Source of the DNA: GCA-2728135 sp002728135
Lineage (GTDB): Bacteria > Pseudomonadota > Alphaproteobacteria > UBA828
Direction of reading: 5' to 3'
DNA: 15,539 nt
Assembly (NCBI GenBank): GCA_963997635.1
Contig: CAXEND010000025.1
Coordinates: 1-15,539 of the forward strand
Of the stretch, positions 7,649 to 15,342 are shown piece by piece. Made by a program: the position numbers and the translations under genes. Every line of letters starts with the position of its first letter. Within the stretch, counting starts at the first letter, position 1. A model generated the notes under the pieces. It was not told where the DNA came from and did not search any database. It worked only from the letters and a program-made list of their open reading frames with translations.

Positions 7649-10600
7649 CTAAGTATCAATCTTAAGATCAACGTCGATGCCCAAGGCCTGTATTTCCTTG
7701 ACTAAAACATTGAAAGATTCAGGTATCCCGGCTTCAAAATTTTGGTCGCCACGAACTACAGACTCATAAACTTTAGTTCGCCCAGATACATCATCAGATT
7801 TTACAGTTAACATTTCCTGTAAGGTATAGGCTGCTCCATATGCTTGTAGAGCCCAGACCTCCATCTCACCAAATCGCTGCCCTCCAAATTGAGCCTTACC
7901 TCCTAGAGGCTGCTGGGTAACTAAGCTATAAGGACCAATAGAACGAGCATGGATTTTATCGTCAACAAGATGGTGAAGCTTTAGCATATAAATATAGCCC
8001 ACAGTAATCTTTCTATCAAAAGGTTCTCCAGTTTGACCATTTATTAATGTTACCTGGCCTGAACCATCAAGGCCTGCATGTTTCAACATTTCCACTATAT
8101 CGGATTCTTGAGCTCCATCAAAAACAGGGGTTGCCATTGGAACACCCCCTCTAAGACTGTCAGCAAAGTCAATTAAATCATCTTGAGACATTGATGAAAC
8201 AGGACTTTTTGTCGCCCGACCTGAATCATTATAAACCTCTCCTAAGAAGTTCCTCATTAGCTCAACAGACTCACCACCACGCACTGCATCACTCATATCT
8301 CCGATCTGCCGGCCGAGCCCATGACTAGCCCAACCCAAGTGAGTTTCTAGAATTTGGCCTACATTCATACGAGAAGGCACGCCTAATGGATTCAGAACTA
8401 CATCTAATGTAGTTCCGTCCTCTAGATGAGGCATATCTTCAATAGGAACAATACGTGAGATAACTCCCTTATTTCCATGACGACCAGCCATTTTATCACC
8501 AGGCTGCAGTTTACGCTTAACTGCGACAAAAACCTTAACCATTTTTAAAACTCCTGGCGGTAACTCATCTCCACGTTGCAGCTTCTCAACTTTGCTTTCA
8601 AAGCGTGCTTGGATTCGAGCAGAATTTTCATCATACTCTTTTTTTAATTTTTCCACCTGGGTAATAACATCACTGTTTTTCATTACTAACTGCCACAACT
8701 GTCCCTTAGTGAGACCGTCGAGATTTTCCTGAGTAATTTTTACATTACTTGGGAAATTATTAGGCCCGTCAACTGCAACCTTACCCAAAAGTAATGATTC
8801 TAGACGAGCATATATATTCCTCTCAATAATTGCCTGCTCATCATTTCGATCTTTAGCTAAACGATCTATTTCATCAGTTTCAATTGTAAGAGCACGTTCA
8901 TCTTTCTCCACACCACGTCTATTGAATACACGAACTTCAACCACGGTTCCGGCTACACCTGGAGGAAGGCGTAGACTTGTGTCTCTTACATCAGATGCTT
9001 TCTCACCGAATATTGCTCTTAAAAGTTTTTCCTCAGGAGTCATTGGACTCTCACCTTTTGGAGTAATTTTTCCAACAAGGATATCTCCAGGCTCCACCTC
9101 TGCACCTATATATACAATACCTGCCTCATCTAAATTTCCAAGTCCCTCCTCACCCACATTCGGGATATCTCTTGTTATTTCTTCTTGTCCAAGTTTAGTG
9201 TCCCGAGCCATGACCTCAAATTCTTCAATATGGATAGAGGTGAATACATCATCTTTAACTAAACGTTCAGAAATTAGGATAGAATCTTCAAAGTTATAGC
9301 CGTTCCAGGGCATAAATCCGACTAGTATATTCCTGCCTAAAGCTAATTCTCCACGATCTGTACTTGGCCCGTCTGCAATAATGTCTCCGGCAGTCACTTT
9401 TTGTCCAACCTTCACCAGAGGCCTTTGATTAACGCACGTATTTTGGTTAGATCGCTGGTACTTTAGAAGATTATATATATCAACCCCCCCTGATGTAGTA
9501 CCTCCATCTCCATCATCGTCCGATTTAACTACTATTCTAGTACCATCGATCTGTTCTATAACACCTGACCTATTCGCAACTATCGCAACACCAGAATCCC
9601 TTGCAACTATCTCTTCCATTCCTGTGCCTACCAAGGGTGCTTCAGCTCTAACCAATGGAACAGCTTGTCTTTGCATGTTTGAGCCCATTAGGGCACGATT
9701 AGCATCATCATTTTCTAAAAAAGGAATTAGAGCTGAAGCCACTGAAACAAGTTGTTTTGGTGATACATCCATAAATTCAATTTGCTCAGGAGCCGACATA
9801 ACAAAGTCTCCATTAAGACGGCAGCTAACTAAACTCTCAGTAAAATTTCCGCCATCGTCGGTAGGAGCATTTGCTTGGGCAATTGTATACTTACCCTCTT
9901 CCATAGCCGATAAATAAACTACATTGTTTGTAAGTATTCCTCTTTCAACTTTTCGATAAGGACTTTCTATAAACCCATATTGATTTACTCGTGCATATGT
10001 AGCTAAGCTATTAATCAGACCAATATTTGGTCCCTCGGGTGTTTCGATGGGGCAAATTCGACCATAATGGGAGGTATGAACATCTCTTACCTCAAAACCT
10101 GCTCTTTCTCTTGTTAGCCCGCCTGGCCCTAGTGCTGACAATCGTCTTTTATGTGTAATCTCAGAAAGTGGGTTTGTTTGATCCATAAATTGTGACAATT
10201 GTGAAGAACCAAAGAACTCTCGCACTGCAGCTGCTGCAGGCTTAGCATTAATAAGGTCATGGGGCATAACAGTATCAATCTCTATTGAGCTCATTCGCTC
10301 TCGTATTGCCCGTTCCATACGCAGTAATCCCACACGATATTGATTCATCATCAGCTCACCTACAGACCTGACTCGCCTATTTCCAAGGTGATCAATATCA
10401 TCAATTTCACCATGACCATCTTTAAGTTCGACTAATGTCCGAACGACATTCATAATATCTTTACGTCTGAGAACACGAACAGTATCCTCTCCTTCAATTC
10501 CCAGCCGCATACTCATTTTAACTCTGCCAACCGATGACAAATCATACCTCTCAGAGCCCAAAAGAGTTACATCTTTAGACTTTATCCACACTGGCTCAGT

Positions 10601-11965
10601 AATACCTTCAGGACAACTTTCAGCTGGAATTATGACCCTCAGATTTTCACCCTCGTTATCAAGGACCCATAACTCATCAACTTCACTGTTATACAAAGTA
10701 CCGTTAGAATCATTTTCTCCGGGAGGAGAGGAGTAATATTCTAAATTCTCTGAAGCCAACCGGGCACGTGCAAAAAATAATTCGTGGAAAAGTTTTTCTG
10801 CAGTTTCAAGGGTTGGAGGCTCTCCGGGTCTCATTACCTTATATATTTCAGTTAGAGCTTCTTCCCTACTTGAACTTTTATCGGCTACTAATGTATTACG
10901 GATATACGCGCCAACATTAATATGGTCTATAGCTAAAGTTGAAATATGTTTGATATTTGCATTATTTAATTCTTCCAGCCCATCTTCTGTAATCTCGTCA
11001 CCCGCTTCAAAATAAATTTCTCCAGTGTCTTCATTAATTACATCATCAGAAACATATTGTCCCACTATGGATTCTTCTTTGATTAACTGATGTGTAGTTC
11101 CAGCAGCCTGCAACTTGTCGATTACCCGCTGGGTAATTCTCCTACCAGCATTGACAACAACCTTTTTGCTATCTGCATCAATGAGATCCCAAAGTATCTT
11201 GGTACCGCGCATTTGCTCGAAAGATAATTTAGTTACCCAGCCATCTGATTTATGTTCATAAGTGTTAGACTTGTAAAAATATTTAAATATATCCTGAGTA
11301 TCCATCCCAACAGCACGTAATAAAACAGTCACGGGCAATTTCCGTCTTCTGTCAATTCGCACAAATACTAAATCTTTTGCATCAAACTCAAAGTCTAACC
11401 AAGAACCTCTATATGGAATTATCCTAGCGGTATATAAATACTTACCTGAACTGTGAGTCTTGCCCCTATCATGGTCAAAGAATACGCCTGGTGATCGGTG
11501 CATTTGCGAAACTACGACCCTCTCTGTCCCATTGACGATGAATGTTCCGTTATCCGTCATTAAGGGCATATCACCCATATAAACATCTTGTTCTTTGATG
11601 TCCCTTATTGATTTTAAACCTGACTCCTCGTCTACATCTGATACTACGAGCTGAAGAGTTACCTTTAAAGGAGCTCCATACGTAATGCCTCTTTGCCTAC
11701 ATTCTTCGACATCATATTTTGGCGGCTCAAACTCATAATTAACAAATTCTAGCGAAGCAGTATCAGAGAAATCTTTTATAGGAAAAACAGATTTAAATAC
11801 TTCTTCTAAACCATGCTCATCTCTCTGATCCGGAGCAAGGTCCTGCTGAAGAAAATGTTCATAGGACGTCTTCTGCACCTCAATAAGGTTGGGCATAGAA
11901 GAAACCTCAGGAATCTTTCCAAAGCTTTTACGCAGCCTGCGGAAACCCATGTATGACTGTGGCAT
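7649..11965 (-). CDS. rpoB: DNA-directed RNA polymerase subunit beta, with a lobe-region insert
   Basis: The beta subunit forms the other half of the RNA polymerase active cleft and binds rifampicin. The order of conserved blocks is normal: KSFGKIPEV start, IDRRRKLP, the FGSSQLSQFMDQ cluster, CPIETPEGPNIGL, DGPSTDRGELALG, NGYNFEDSI, GDKMAGRHGNKG (K1158, K1166) and the C-terminal GGKAQFGGQRFGEMEVWAL. Rifampicin-contact positions are sensitive-type: D595, H605 and S610, equivalent to E. coli 516, 526 and 531. The protein has 1438 residues against 1342 in E. coli. Residues 399-470 (10556-10771) are an extra acidic segment between two conserved halves of the lobe region, with no frame disturbance. 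Sequence blocks around it read as alphaproteobacterial. The ATG at 11963-11965 follows a GGCGAG site; the N-terminus MPQSYMGFRR aligns with the alphaproteobacterial MAQSF pattern. Confidence 0.99.
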   Translation of the reverse strand: MPQSYMGFRRLRKSFGKIPEVSSMPNLIEVQKTSYEHFLQQDLAPDQRDEHGLEEVFKSVFPIKDFSDTASLEFVNYEFEPPKYDVEECRQRGITYGAPLKVTLQLVVSDVDEESGLKSIRDIKEQDVYMGDMPLMTDNGTFIVNGTERVVVSQMHRSPGVFFDHDRGKTHSSGKYLYTARIIPYRGSWLDFEFDAKDLVFVRIDRRRKLPVTVLLRAVGMDTQDIFKYFYKSNTYEHKSDGWVTKLSFEQMRGTKILWDLIDADSKKVVVNAGRRITQRVIDKLQAAGTTHQLIKEESIVGQYVSDDVINEDTGEIYFEAGDEITEDGLEELNNANIKHISTLAIDHINVGAYIRNTLVADKSSSREEALTEIYKVMRPGEPPTLETAEKLFHELFFARARLASENLEYYSSPPGENDSNGTLYNSEVDELWVLDNEGENLRVIIPAESCPEGITEPVWIKSKDVTLLGSERYDLSSVGRVKMSMRLGIEGEDTVRVLRRKDIMNVVRTLVELKDGHGEIDDIDHLGNRRVRSVGELMMNQYRVGLLRMERAIRERMSSIEIDTVMPHDLINAKPAAAAVREFFGSSQLSQFMDQTNPLSEITHKRRLSALGPGGLTRERAGFEVRDVHTSHYGRICPIETPEGPNIGLINSLATYARVNQYGFIESPYRKVERGILTNNVVYLSAMEEGKYTIAQANAPTDDGGNFTESLVSCRLNGDFVMSAPEQIEFMDVSPKQLVSVASALIPFLENDDANRALMGSNMQRQAVPLVRAEAPLVGTGMEEIVARDSGVAIVANRSGVIEQIDGTRIVVKSDDDGDGGTTSGGVDIYNLLKYQRSNQNTCVNQRPLVKVGQKVTAGDIIADGPSTDRGELALGRNILVGFMPWNGYNFEDSILISERLVKDDVFTSIHIEEFEVMARDTKLGQEEITRDIPNVGEEGLGNLDEAGIVYIGAEVEPGDILVGKITPKGESPMTPEEKLLRAIFGEKASDVRDTSLRLPPGVAGTVVEVRVFNRRGVEKDERALTIETDEIDRLAKDRNDEQAIIERNIYARLESLLLGKVAVDGPNNFPSNVKITQENLDGLTKGQLWQLVMKNSDVITQVEKLKKEYDENSARIQARFESKVEKLQRGDELPPGVLKMVKVFVAVKRKLQPGDKMAGRHGNKGVISRIVPIEDMPHLEDGTTLDVVLNPLGVPSRMNVGQILETHLGWASHGLGRQIGDMSDAVRGGESVELMRNFLGEVYNDSGRATKSPVSSMSQDDLIDFADSLRGGVPMATPVFDGAQESDIVEMLKHAGLDGSGQVTLINGQTGEPFDRKITVGYIYMLKLHHLVDDKIHARSIGPYSLVTQQPLGGKAQFGGQRFGEMEVWALQAYGAAYTLQEMLTVKSDDVSGRTKVYESVVRGDQNFEAGIPESFNVLVKEIQALGIDVDLKIDT

Positions 11966-12007
11966 AACATTCTCGCCTTTATTTACAGTTAAAACCGCTT
12001 GTAATAA

Positions 12008-12045
12008 ATGAGGTATTACCGCCTAAAAAGCATGCTAGACCTCAT
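12008..12045 (-). other. Long-loop stem in the rplL-rpoB spacer
   Basis: AUGAGGU (12039-12045) pairs with ACCUCAU (12008-12014) in the transcript, closing a 24-base loop that itself contains GGUAAUACC-type and AGCAUGCU self-complementary pieces. It lies 43 bases upstream of the rpoB start. It may be an RNA processing or translation-control element, as the rplL-rpoB spacer is in E. coli, but there is no further evidence. Confidence 0.3.
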
Positions 12046-12090
12046 CCAACATACCCAACAGGACTGAAGTGCTCCTTCCAAAATCTTGCT

Positions 12091-12116
12091 AAAAACAATG
12101 GATATAATTTATATCC
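12091..12116 (-). terminator. Possible attenuator hairpin between rplL and rpoB
   Basis: The transcript contains GGAUAU...AUAUCC (12100-12116, a 17-base inverted repeat) followed by AUUGUUUUU (12091-12099). The U-rich tail suggests partial termination, comparable in position to the E. coli rplL-rpoB attenuator. The stem is short and AT-rich, so termination would be weak. A poor TTAAAA/TATAAA promoter match overlaps the same place, so the repeat may simply be AT-rich spacer. The whole spacer, 11966-12165, holds no gene. Confidence 0.3.
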
Positions 12117-12165
12117 CTGCTCTGAACATTATTTTAAGGCTCACTGCCCGAGGGTTAACCTAAAA

Positions 12166-12543
12166 TTATTTAACTTCTACGGTTGCACCCGCGCCTTCTA
12201 ACTGTTCTTTGATTTTATCCGCGTCTTCTCTAGACACGCCTTCCTTAACTGCCTTTGGAGCAGCCTCTACAAGATCCTTAGCTTCTTTCAAGCCAAGACC
12301 AGTAACGGCTCTTACTTCCTTAATGACGTTAATTTTCTTATCGCCAATAGCTGAAAGAATAACATCAAACTTATCCTTTTGCTCCGCAGGAGCTTCTCCA
12401 CCCCCGGCAGGTGCTGCTGCAGCTACAGCTACAGGTGCTGCTGCTGAAACTCCCCATTTTTCCTCAAGCATTTTTGCAAGCTCAGCCGCTTCAATAACAG
12501 TTAAACTTGAAAGTTCATCTACGATTTTGGCCACATCAGCCAT
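12166..12543 (-). CDS. rplL: 50S ribosomal protein L7/L12
   Basis: L7/L12 forms the mobile stalk that recruits and activates translation GTPases. The 125-residue protein shows an N-terminal dimerisation domain with LTVIEAAELAKMLEEKWGV, an Ala/Gly-rich hinge at about 34-52, and a C-terminal factor-binding domain with KINVIKEVRAVTGLGLKEAKDLVE and a final VEVK. The ATG at 12541-12543 has a strong GAGGAG site within 12551-12558, fitting the need for several L12 copies per L10. It follows rplJ after 53 bases and probably shares its mRNA and L10-leader control. Confidence 0.99.
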   Translation of the reverse strand: MADVAKIVDELSSLTVIEAAELAKMLEEKWGVSAAAPVAVAAAAPAGGGEAPAEQKDKFDVILSAIGDKKINVIKEVRAVTGLGLKEAKDLVEAAPKAVKEGVSREDADKIKEQLEGAGATVEVK

Positions 12544-12596
12544 GACTTTATTCTCCTCAATATCTTAAAATTTTAAATATAACTTCTTTTTTTAGT

Positions 12597-13115
12597 CTAA
12601 CCTGTATTCTCTTTAGCAGAATATGCACCAACCACCCGTGCTAGTTGGCTAGATGGTGCCTGTAAAACGCCCGCAACCTTGGTAGCAGGCGCCTGTAAAA
12701 CACCAATTAATTTTCCACGAATTTCATCTAGTGATGGCAGTTCTGCTAAACTCTTAATACCATTTTTATCCAATAGTTTAGATCCTAAAGCACCACCGAT
12801 GATGATTAATTTCTCATTTTCTTTTGAATAATTTACAGCTACCTTTGCTGCTGCAACTGGATCTTCTGAAAACGCAACTGCAACAGGCCCACTGAACATT
12901 TCTTCTATCGGACTATATTGCGTACCTTTGAGTGCGAGCTTTGCAAGACTATTCTTTGCCACTTGAAAAGATGCTCCAGAATCTTTCATTTGCCTTCTAA
13001 GTTCAGAGGCCTCAGCTACTGTTAATCCAGAATAATGCGTTACCACAATAAGATTCGCATTGTTAAAAACATTATTAAGATTAGTAACAGCCTGAGTTTT
13101 TTCTTGACGATTCAT
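12597..13115 (-). CDS. rplJ: 50S ribosomal protein L10
   Basis: L10 anchors the L12 dimers to the 23S rRNA and represses its own operon through the upstream leader. The chosen start is ATG at 13113-13115, giving 172 residues (E. coli 165) beginning MNRQEKTQAV, which matches the family start, with a GGAAGG site 10 bases upstream. An in-frame TTG at 13131-13133 would add six residues but overlaps that ribosome binding site, so it is less likely. Conserved blocks visible are HYSGLTVAE, ASFQVAKNSLAK, SGPVAVAFS and the AELPSLDEIRGKLIGVL hinge before the C-terminal L12-binding helix. Two near-repeats, VLQAPATKVAGVLQAPSSQLA, lie in that helix region. Confidence 0.98.
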   Translation of the reverse strand: MNRQEKTQAVTNLNNVFNNANLIVVTHYSGLTVAEASELRRQMKDSGASFQVAKNSLAKLALKGTQYSPIEEMFSGPVAVAFSEDPVAAAKVAVNYSKENEKLIIIGGALGSKLLDKNGIKSLAELPSLDEIRGKLIGVLQAPATKVAGVLQAPSSQLARVVGAYSAKENTG

Positions 13116-13181
13116 TGCTTTCAAGCCTTCCAATTATAGTATTTTGGATAATTATCAAAGCAATAAAACAAAGTATTCTTT

Positions 13182-13200
13182 ATGGGAATTAAATTCCCAT
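13182..13200 (-). repeat. Perfect inverted repeat upstream of rplJ
   Basis: AUGGGAAU and AUUCCCAU form an 8-base-pair perfect stem around a UUA loop, 66 bases before the rplJ ATG. It lies between the L10-binding core and the ribosome binding site. No U-run follows directly, so it is not a classical terminator. It could be the regulatory arm of the leader, or an RNase target. Confidence 0.45.
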
Positions 13201-13259
13201 CACAAAAAATACTCCCAAAAGGCCCTAGATATGGACGGTTATATTTCATATTTTAAACT

Positions 13260-13390
13260 CCTGTCTTGGCAGGCGGACTAAACCTTTAAATCATCAGCTA
13301 CCAGGATGGCAACAATACCTACTGTCTCGGACAGGGTGAGGGAATTCCCTCAACAAATGTTGGTGTTCCGAGACTTTACACACCAACACT
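13260..13390 (-). promoter_or_regulatory. L10 leader (ribosomal protein L10 autoregulatory RNA)
   Basis: The rplA-rplJ spacer contains the signature of the L10 leader family. An outer stem CCUGUC (13330-13335) / GACAGG (13260-13265) is followed by an asymmetric internal loop, CGAGAC against AA, then an inner stem GUAGG / CCUGC. This bulged pattern (GAGACAGUAGG opposite CCUGCCAAGAC) is the site that L10 or the L10-L12 complex binds to shut down rplJL translation. Upstream, AGUGUUGGUGU (13380-13390) pairs with ACACCAACAUU (13356-13366), and UGAGGG/CCCUCA form a hairpin at 13337-13352. The leader follows the rplA stop by a few bases. Exact family boundaries are estimates. Confidence 0.8.
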
Positions 13391-13393
13391 ATT

Positions 13394-13424
13394 TTTATAC
13401 TGCTTTTATACTTGTAACGTCTAA
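13394..13424 (-). promoter_or_regulatory. Weak candidate promoter for rplJL
   Basis: TTAGAC (13419-13424) and TATAAA (13394-13399) are 19 bases apart at the very end of rplA; AGTATA (13396-13401) is an alternative -10 with a 17-base spacer. A transcript from here would begin at about 13388, almost exactly where the L10 leader structure begins. Matches are modest, and the operon may rely on upstream promoters instead. Confidence 0.3.
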
Positions 13425-14093
13425 CTTAACACCAGGACCCATGGTTGAACTGATTCCAACTTTTTTTATGTAAGTTCCCTTTGAGCCACTTGGCTTAGCT
13501 TTATTAACGGCCTCTACGAAAGCAACTACATTCTCATATATTGCCGACTCACTAAAACTGGCTTTACCAACGCCAGCCTGAACAATCCCTGCTTTTTCAA
13601 CACGGAATTCTATCTGCCCCGACTTTGCTGCAATAACAGCACTTTCAATCTCATTTGTCACGGTGCCAAGCTTAGGATTTGGCATCAGGCCTCTTGGTCC
13701 TAGAATCTTTCCTAACTTACCCACTATCGGCATCAAATCAGGTGTTGCAATACAACGATCAAAATTTATATTACCCTTTCCAATTTGTTCCGCAAGTTCT
13801 TCTGCACCCACTAAATCTGCACCAGCTTTTTTTGCTAGATCAGCATTATCTCCACGAGCAAAAACTGCCACAGTCACAGAATTCCCCGTACCATGAGGCA
13901 AACTAACGACACCCCTCACCATTTGATCAGAGTGTCTCGGGTCGACGCCAAGACGCATTGCTATTTCTATCGTTTCATCAAACTTGGCTGTTGCTGCTCC
14001 CTTAATAATTGAAACAGCCTCATTGAGTGCATATTCAGAGTCTTCACTTATATTAGATCTAATTGAATTAAGCCTTTTACCAATCTTTACCAT
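13395..14093 (-). CDS. rplA: 50S ribosomal protein L1
   Basis: L1 forms the mobile L1 stalk near the E site and in many bacteria represses the L11-L1 mRNA. The 232-residue product starting at ATG 14091-14093 (MVKIGKRLNSIR) is near the E. coli length of 234. Conserved features include EAVSIIKG, KFDETIEIAMRLGVDPRH, the PDLMPIVGKLGKILGPRGLMPNPKLGTV-type core and the SSTMGPGVKLD end. An in-frame ATG at 14120 would overlap rplK by 23 bases and add residues unlike the family start, so it is rejected. The gene begins 4 bases after the rplK stop, with GGTGGG inside the end of rplK as the likely ribosome binding site. Confidence 0.98.
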   Translation of the reverse strand: MVKIGKRLNSIRSNISEDSEYALNEAVSIIKGAATAKFDETIEIAMRLGVDPRHSDQMVRGVVSLPHGTGNSVTVAVFARGDNADLAKKAGADLVGAEELAEQIGKGNINFDRCIATPDLMPIVGKLGKILGPRGLMPNPKLGTVTNEIESAVIAAKSGQIEFRVEKAGIVQAGVGKASFSESAIYENVVAFVEAVNKAKPSGSKGTYIKKVGISSTMGPGVKLDVTSIKAV

Positions 14094-14097
14094 CTCA

Positions 14098-14529
14098 CTA
14101 ACCCACCACTTGAATCCCAATTGAACGAGCCGAGCCTTCGATCATCTTACAAGCCGCCTCAATGTCGCTTGCATTCAAATCTGACATCTTTTTTTGTGCA
14201 ATTTCACGAATCTGAGCAGATGTAACTGTGCCCACAGGAGAAGCACGTCCAACTTCACCCGATCCTTTTTGCAAGCCAGCCGCCTTTTTTAAGAAAAAAC
14301 TTGCTGGGGGAGTTTTTGTAACAAACGAGAAAGTTCTATCAGAATAAACAGTAATCACTGTTGGAATTGGCATTCCTTGCTCCATTTGCTGAGTATCAGC
14401 ATTAAAGGCTTTACAAAATTCCATAATATTTAAACCAGCCTGTCCAAGTGCGGGGCCGATAGGTGGAGAAGGATTTGCCTGACCAGCAGGAACCTGTAAT
14501 TTTATATAACCCTCAATCTTTTTTGCCAT
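14098..14529 (-). CDS. rplK: 50S ribosomal protein L11
   Basis: L11 is part of the GTPase-associated centre, contacts elongation and release factors, and is needed for RelA activation. The 143-residue protein has the usual length. It shows the N-terminal MAKKIEGYIKLQVPAGQANPSPP with the conserved prolines, GPALGQAGLNIMEFCKAFN, and a C-terminal rRNA-binding domain ending GIQVVG. The start is ATG at 14527-14529, with AAAGG about 10 bases upstream. It follows nusG after 27 bases and leads into rplA. Confidence 0.98.
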   Translation of the reverse strand: MAKKIEGYIKLQVPAGQANPSPPIGPALGQAGLNIMEFCKAFNADTQQMEQGMPIPTVITVYSDRTFSFVTKTPPASFFLKKAAGLQKGSGEVGRASPVGTVTSAQIREIAQKKMSDLNASDIEAACKMIEGSARSIGIQVVG

Positions 14530-14556
14530 TAGACATCAAACCTTTATTAAAAAAAC

Positions 14557-15087
14557 TTAAGACTTTTCAACTTGTGAATATTCCAACTCAACAGGCGTGG
14601 CACGACCAAAAATTGAAACAGCAACCTTTAACCTTGCTCTTTCCTCATCTACCTCTTCAACTAGTCCATTAAATGATGTAAACGGTCCATCACAAACACG
14701 AACAGTCTCACCTACCTCAAAGGTAATTGACGGCTTAGGCCTTTCAACACCTTCTTGAACCTGATTGAGAACTCGCTGTGCCTCATCATTAGAAATGGGT
14801 TGAGGTTTTCCGCCTGAGCCTAAGAAACCAGTCACCTTAGCTGTATTCTTTACCAGATGCCATGTCTCATCAGTCATTTCCATATTTGCGAGGACATATC
14901 CAGGGAAAAACTTGCGTTCTGCTTTTACTTTAGTTCCACGTCGCATTTCTACGACTTCCTCTAGCGGCACAAGAACGTCACCAAACAATTCGTCTAAGCC
15001 TTTCAGTACTGCCTGCTCCTTAATTGATTGAGCAACTTTCTTTTCAAAGCCAGAATATGCATGAACTATGAACCAATTCTTTGACAT
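14557..15087 (-). CDS. nusG: Transcription termination/antitermination protein NusG
   Basis: NusG binds RNA polymerase, suppresses pausing and links it to Rho or to the ribosome. The 176-residue product has the NGN domain from NWFIVHAYSGFEKKVA through the RKFFPGYVLANMEM segment, a linker near EGVERPKP, and a C-terminal KOW domain with DGPFTSFNGLVEEVDEE and FGRATPVELEYSQVEKS. The chosen start is ATG at 15085-15087, one base after the secE stop. A GTG at 15096 in the same frame would overlap secE and add VN-type residues not seen in the family. Tight spacing implies coupling to secE. Wording of the conserved regions is alphaproteobacterial. Confidence 0.98.
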   Translation of the reverse strand: MSKNWFIVHAYSGFEKKVAQSIKEQAVLKGLDELFGDVLVPLEEVVEMRRGTKVKAERKFFPGYVLANMEMTDETWHLVKNTAKVTGFLGSGGKPQPISNDEAQRVLNQVQEGVERPKPSITFEVGETVRVCDGPFTSFNGLVEEVDEERARLKVAVSIFGRATPVELEYSQVEKS

Positions 15088-15088
15088 A

Positions 15089-15286
15089 TTAACCACCGAG
15101 TCCTAATAATGCCCTAATTCCCAAAGACAAAACTTGGTCAACGGCCAAAAAGAAGATCGCCATTATAACAACCATGATTATAACCATGATAGTCGAAATG
15201 GTTGTTTCTTTTCGACTAGGGAAAGTAACTTTTACTAATTCCTGTCGAACCTGTCTTAAAAATTCTATTGGCTTAGCTTTTGCCAT
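15089..15286 (-). CDS. secE: Preprotein translocase subunit SecE
   Basis: SecE is the small essential clamp subunit of the SecYEG membrane channel. At 65 residues it is the short, one-helix form rather than the three-helix E. coli protein. An amphipathic cytoplasmic helix (IEFLRQVRQELVKV, about 7-20) is followed by the hinge VTFPSRKE and one membrane segment at about 30-49. The hinge has phenylalanine where most homologues have tryptophan (TWPSRKE). Start choice is uncertain: ATG at 15286 (MAKAKP) matches the family, but ATG at 15292 and TTG at 15298 are in frame and no site has a good Shine-Dalgarno sequence. It lies 56 bases after tRNA-Trp and one base before nusG. Confidence 0.93.
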   Translation of the reverse strand: MAKAKPIEFLRQVRQELVKVTFPSRKETTISTIMVIIMVVIMAIFFLAVDQVLSLGIRALLGLGG

Positions 15287-15342
15287 CAACATATTCAATC
15301 TACGCCCAATTATTTATCCACTAAAATTAAGTAACTATTTTT

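Noticed and set aside
8922..9299. 125-codon plus-strand open frame opposite rpoB
   Set aside because: Antisense shadow of a conserved RpoB region with no start signal of its own.
10556..10771. RpoB insert as an intein or mobile element
   Set aside because: Only 72 residues, no Cys/Ser start, no His-Asn end, no repeats at the borders.
12209..12568. 119-codon plus-strand open frame opposite rplL
   Set aside because: It is a shadow of the Ala-rich rplL codons; no ribosome binding site or recognisable protein.
13131..13145. Perfect TATAAT just upstream of rplJ
   Set aside because: A start from it would fall in or after the rplJ ribosome binding site, and no -35 lies at 16-18 bases; most likely chance in AT-rich sequence.
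14094..14120. Longer rplA start at 14120
   Set aside because: Would overlap rplK by 23 bases and add MGFKWWVSE, which is just rplK end sequence in another frame; ATG at 14093 matches the L1 family.
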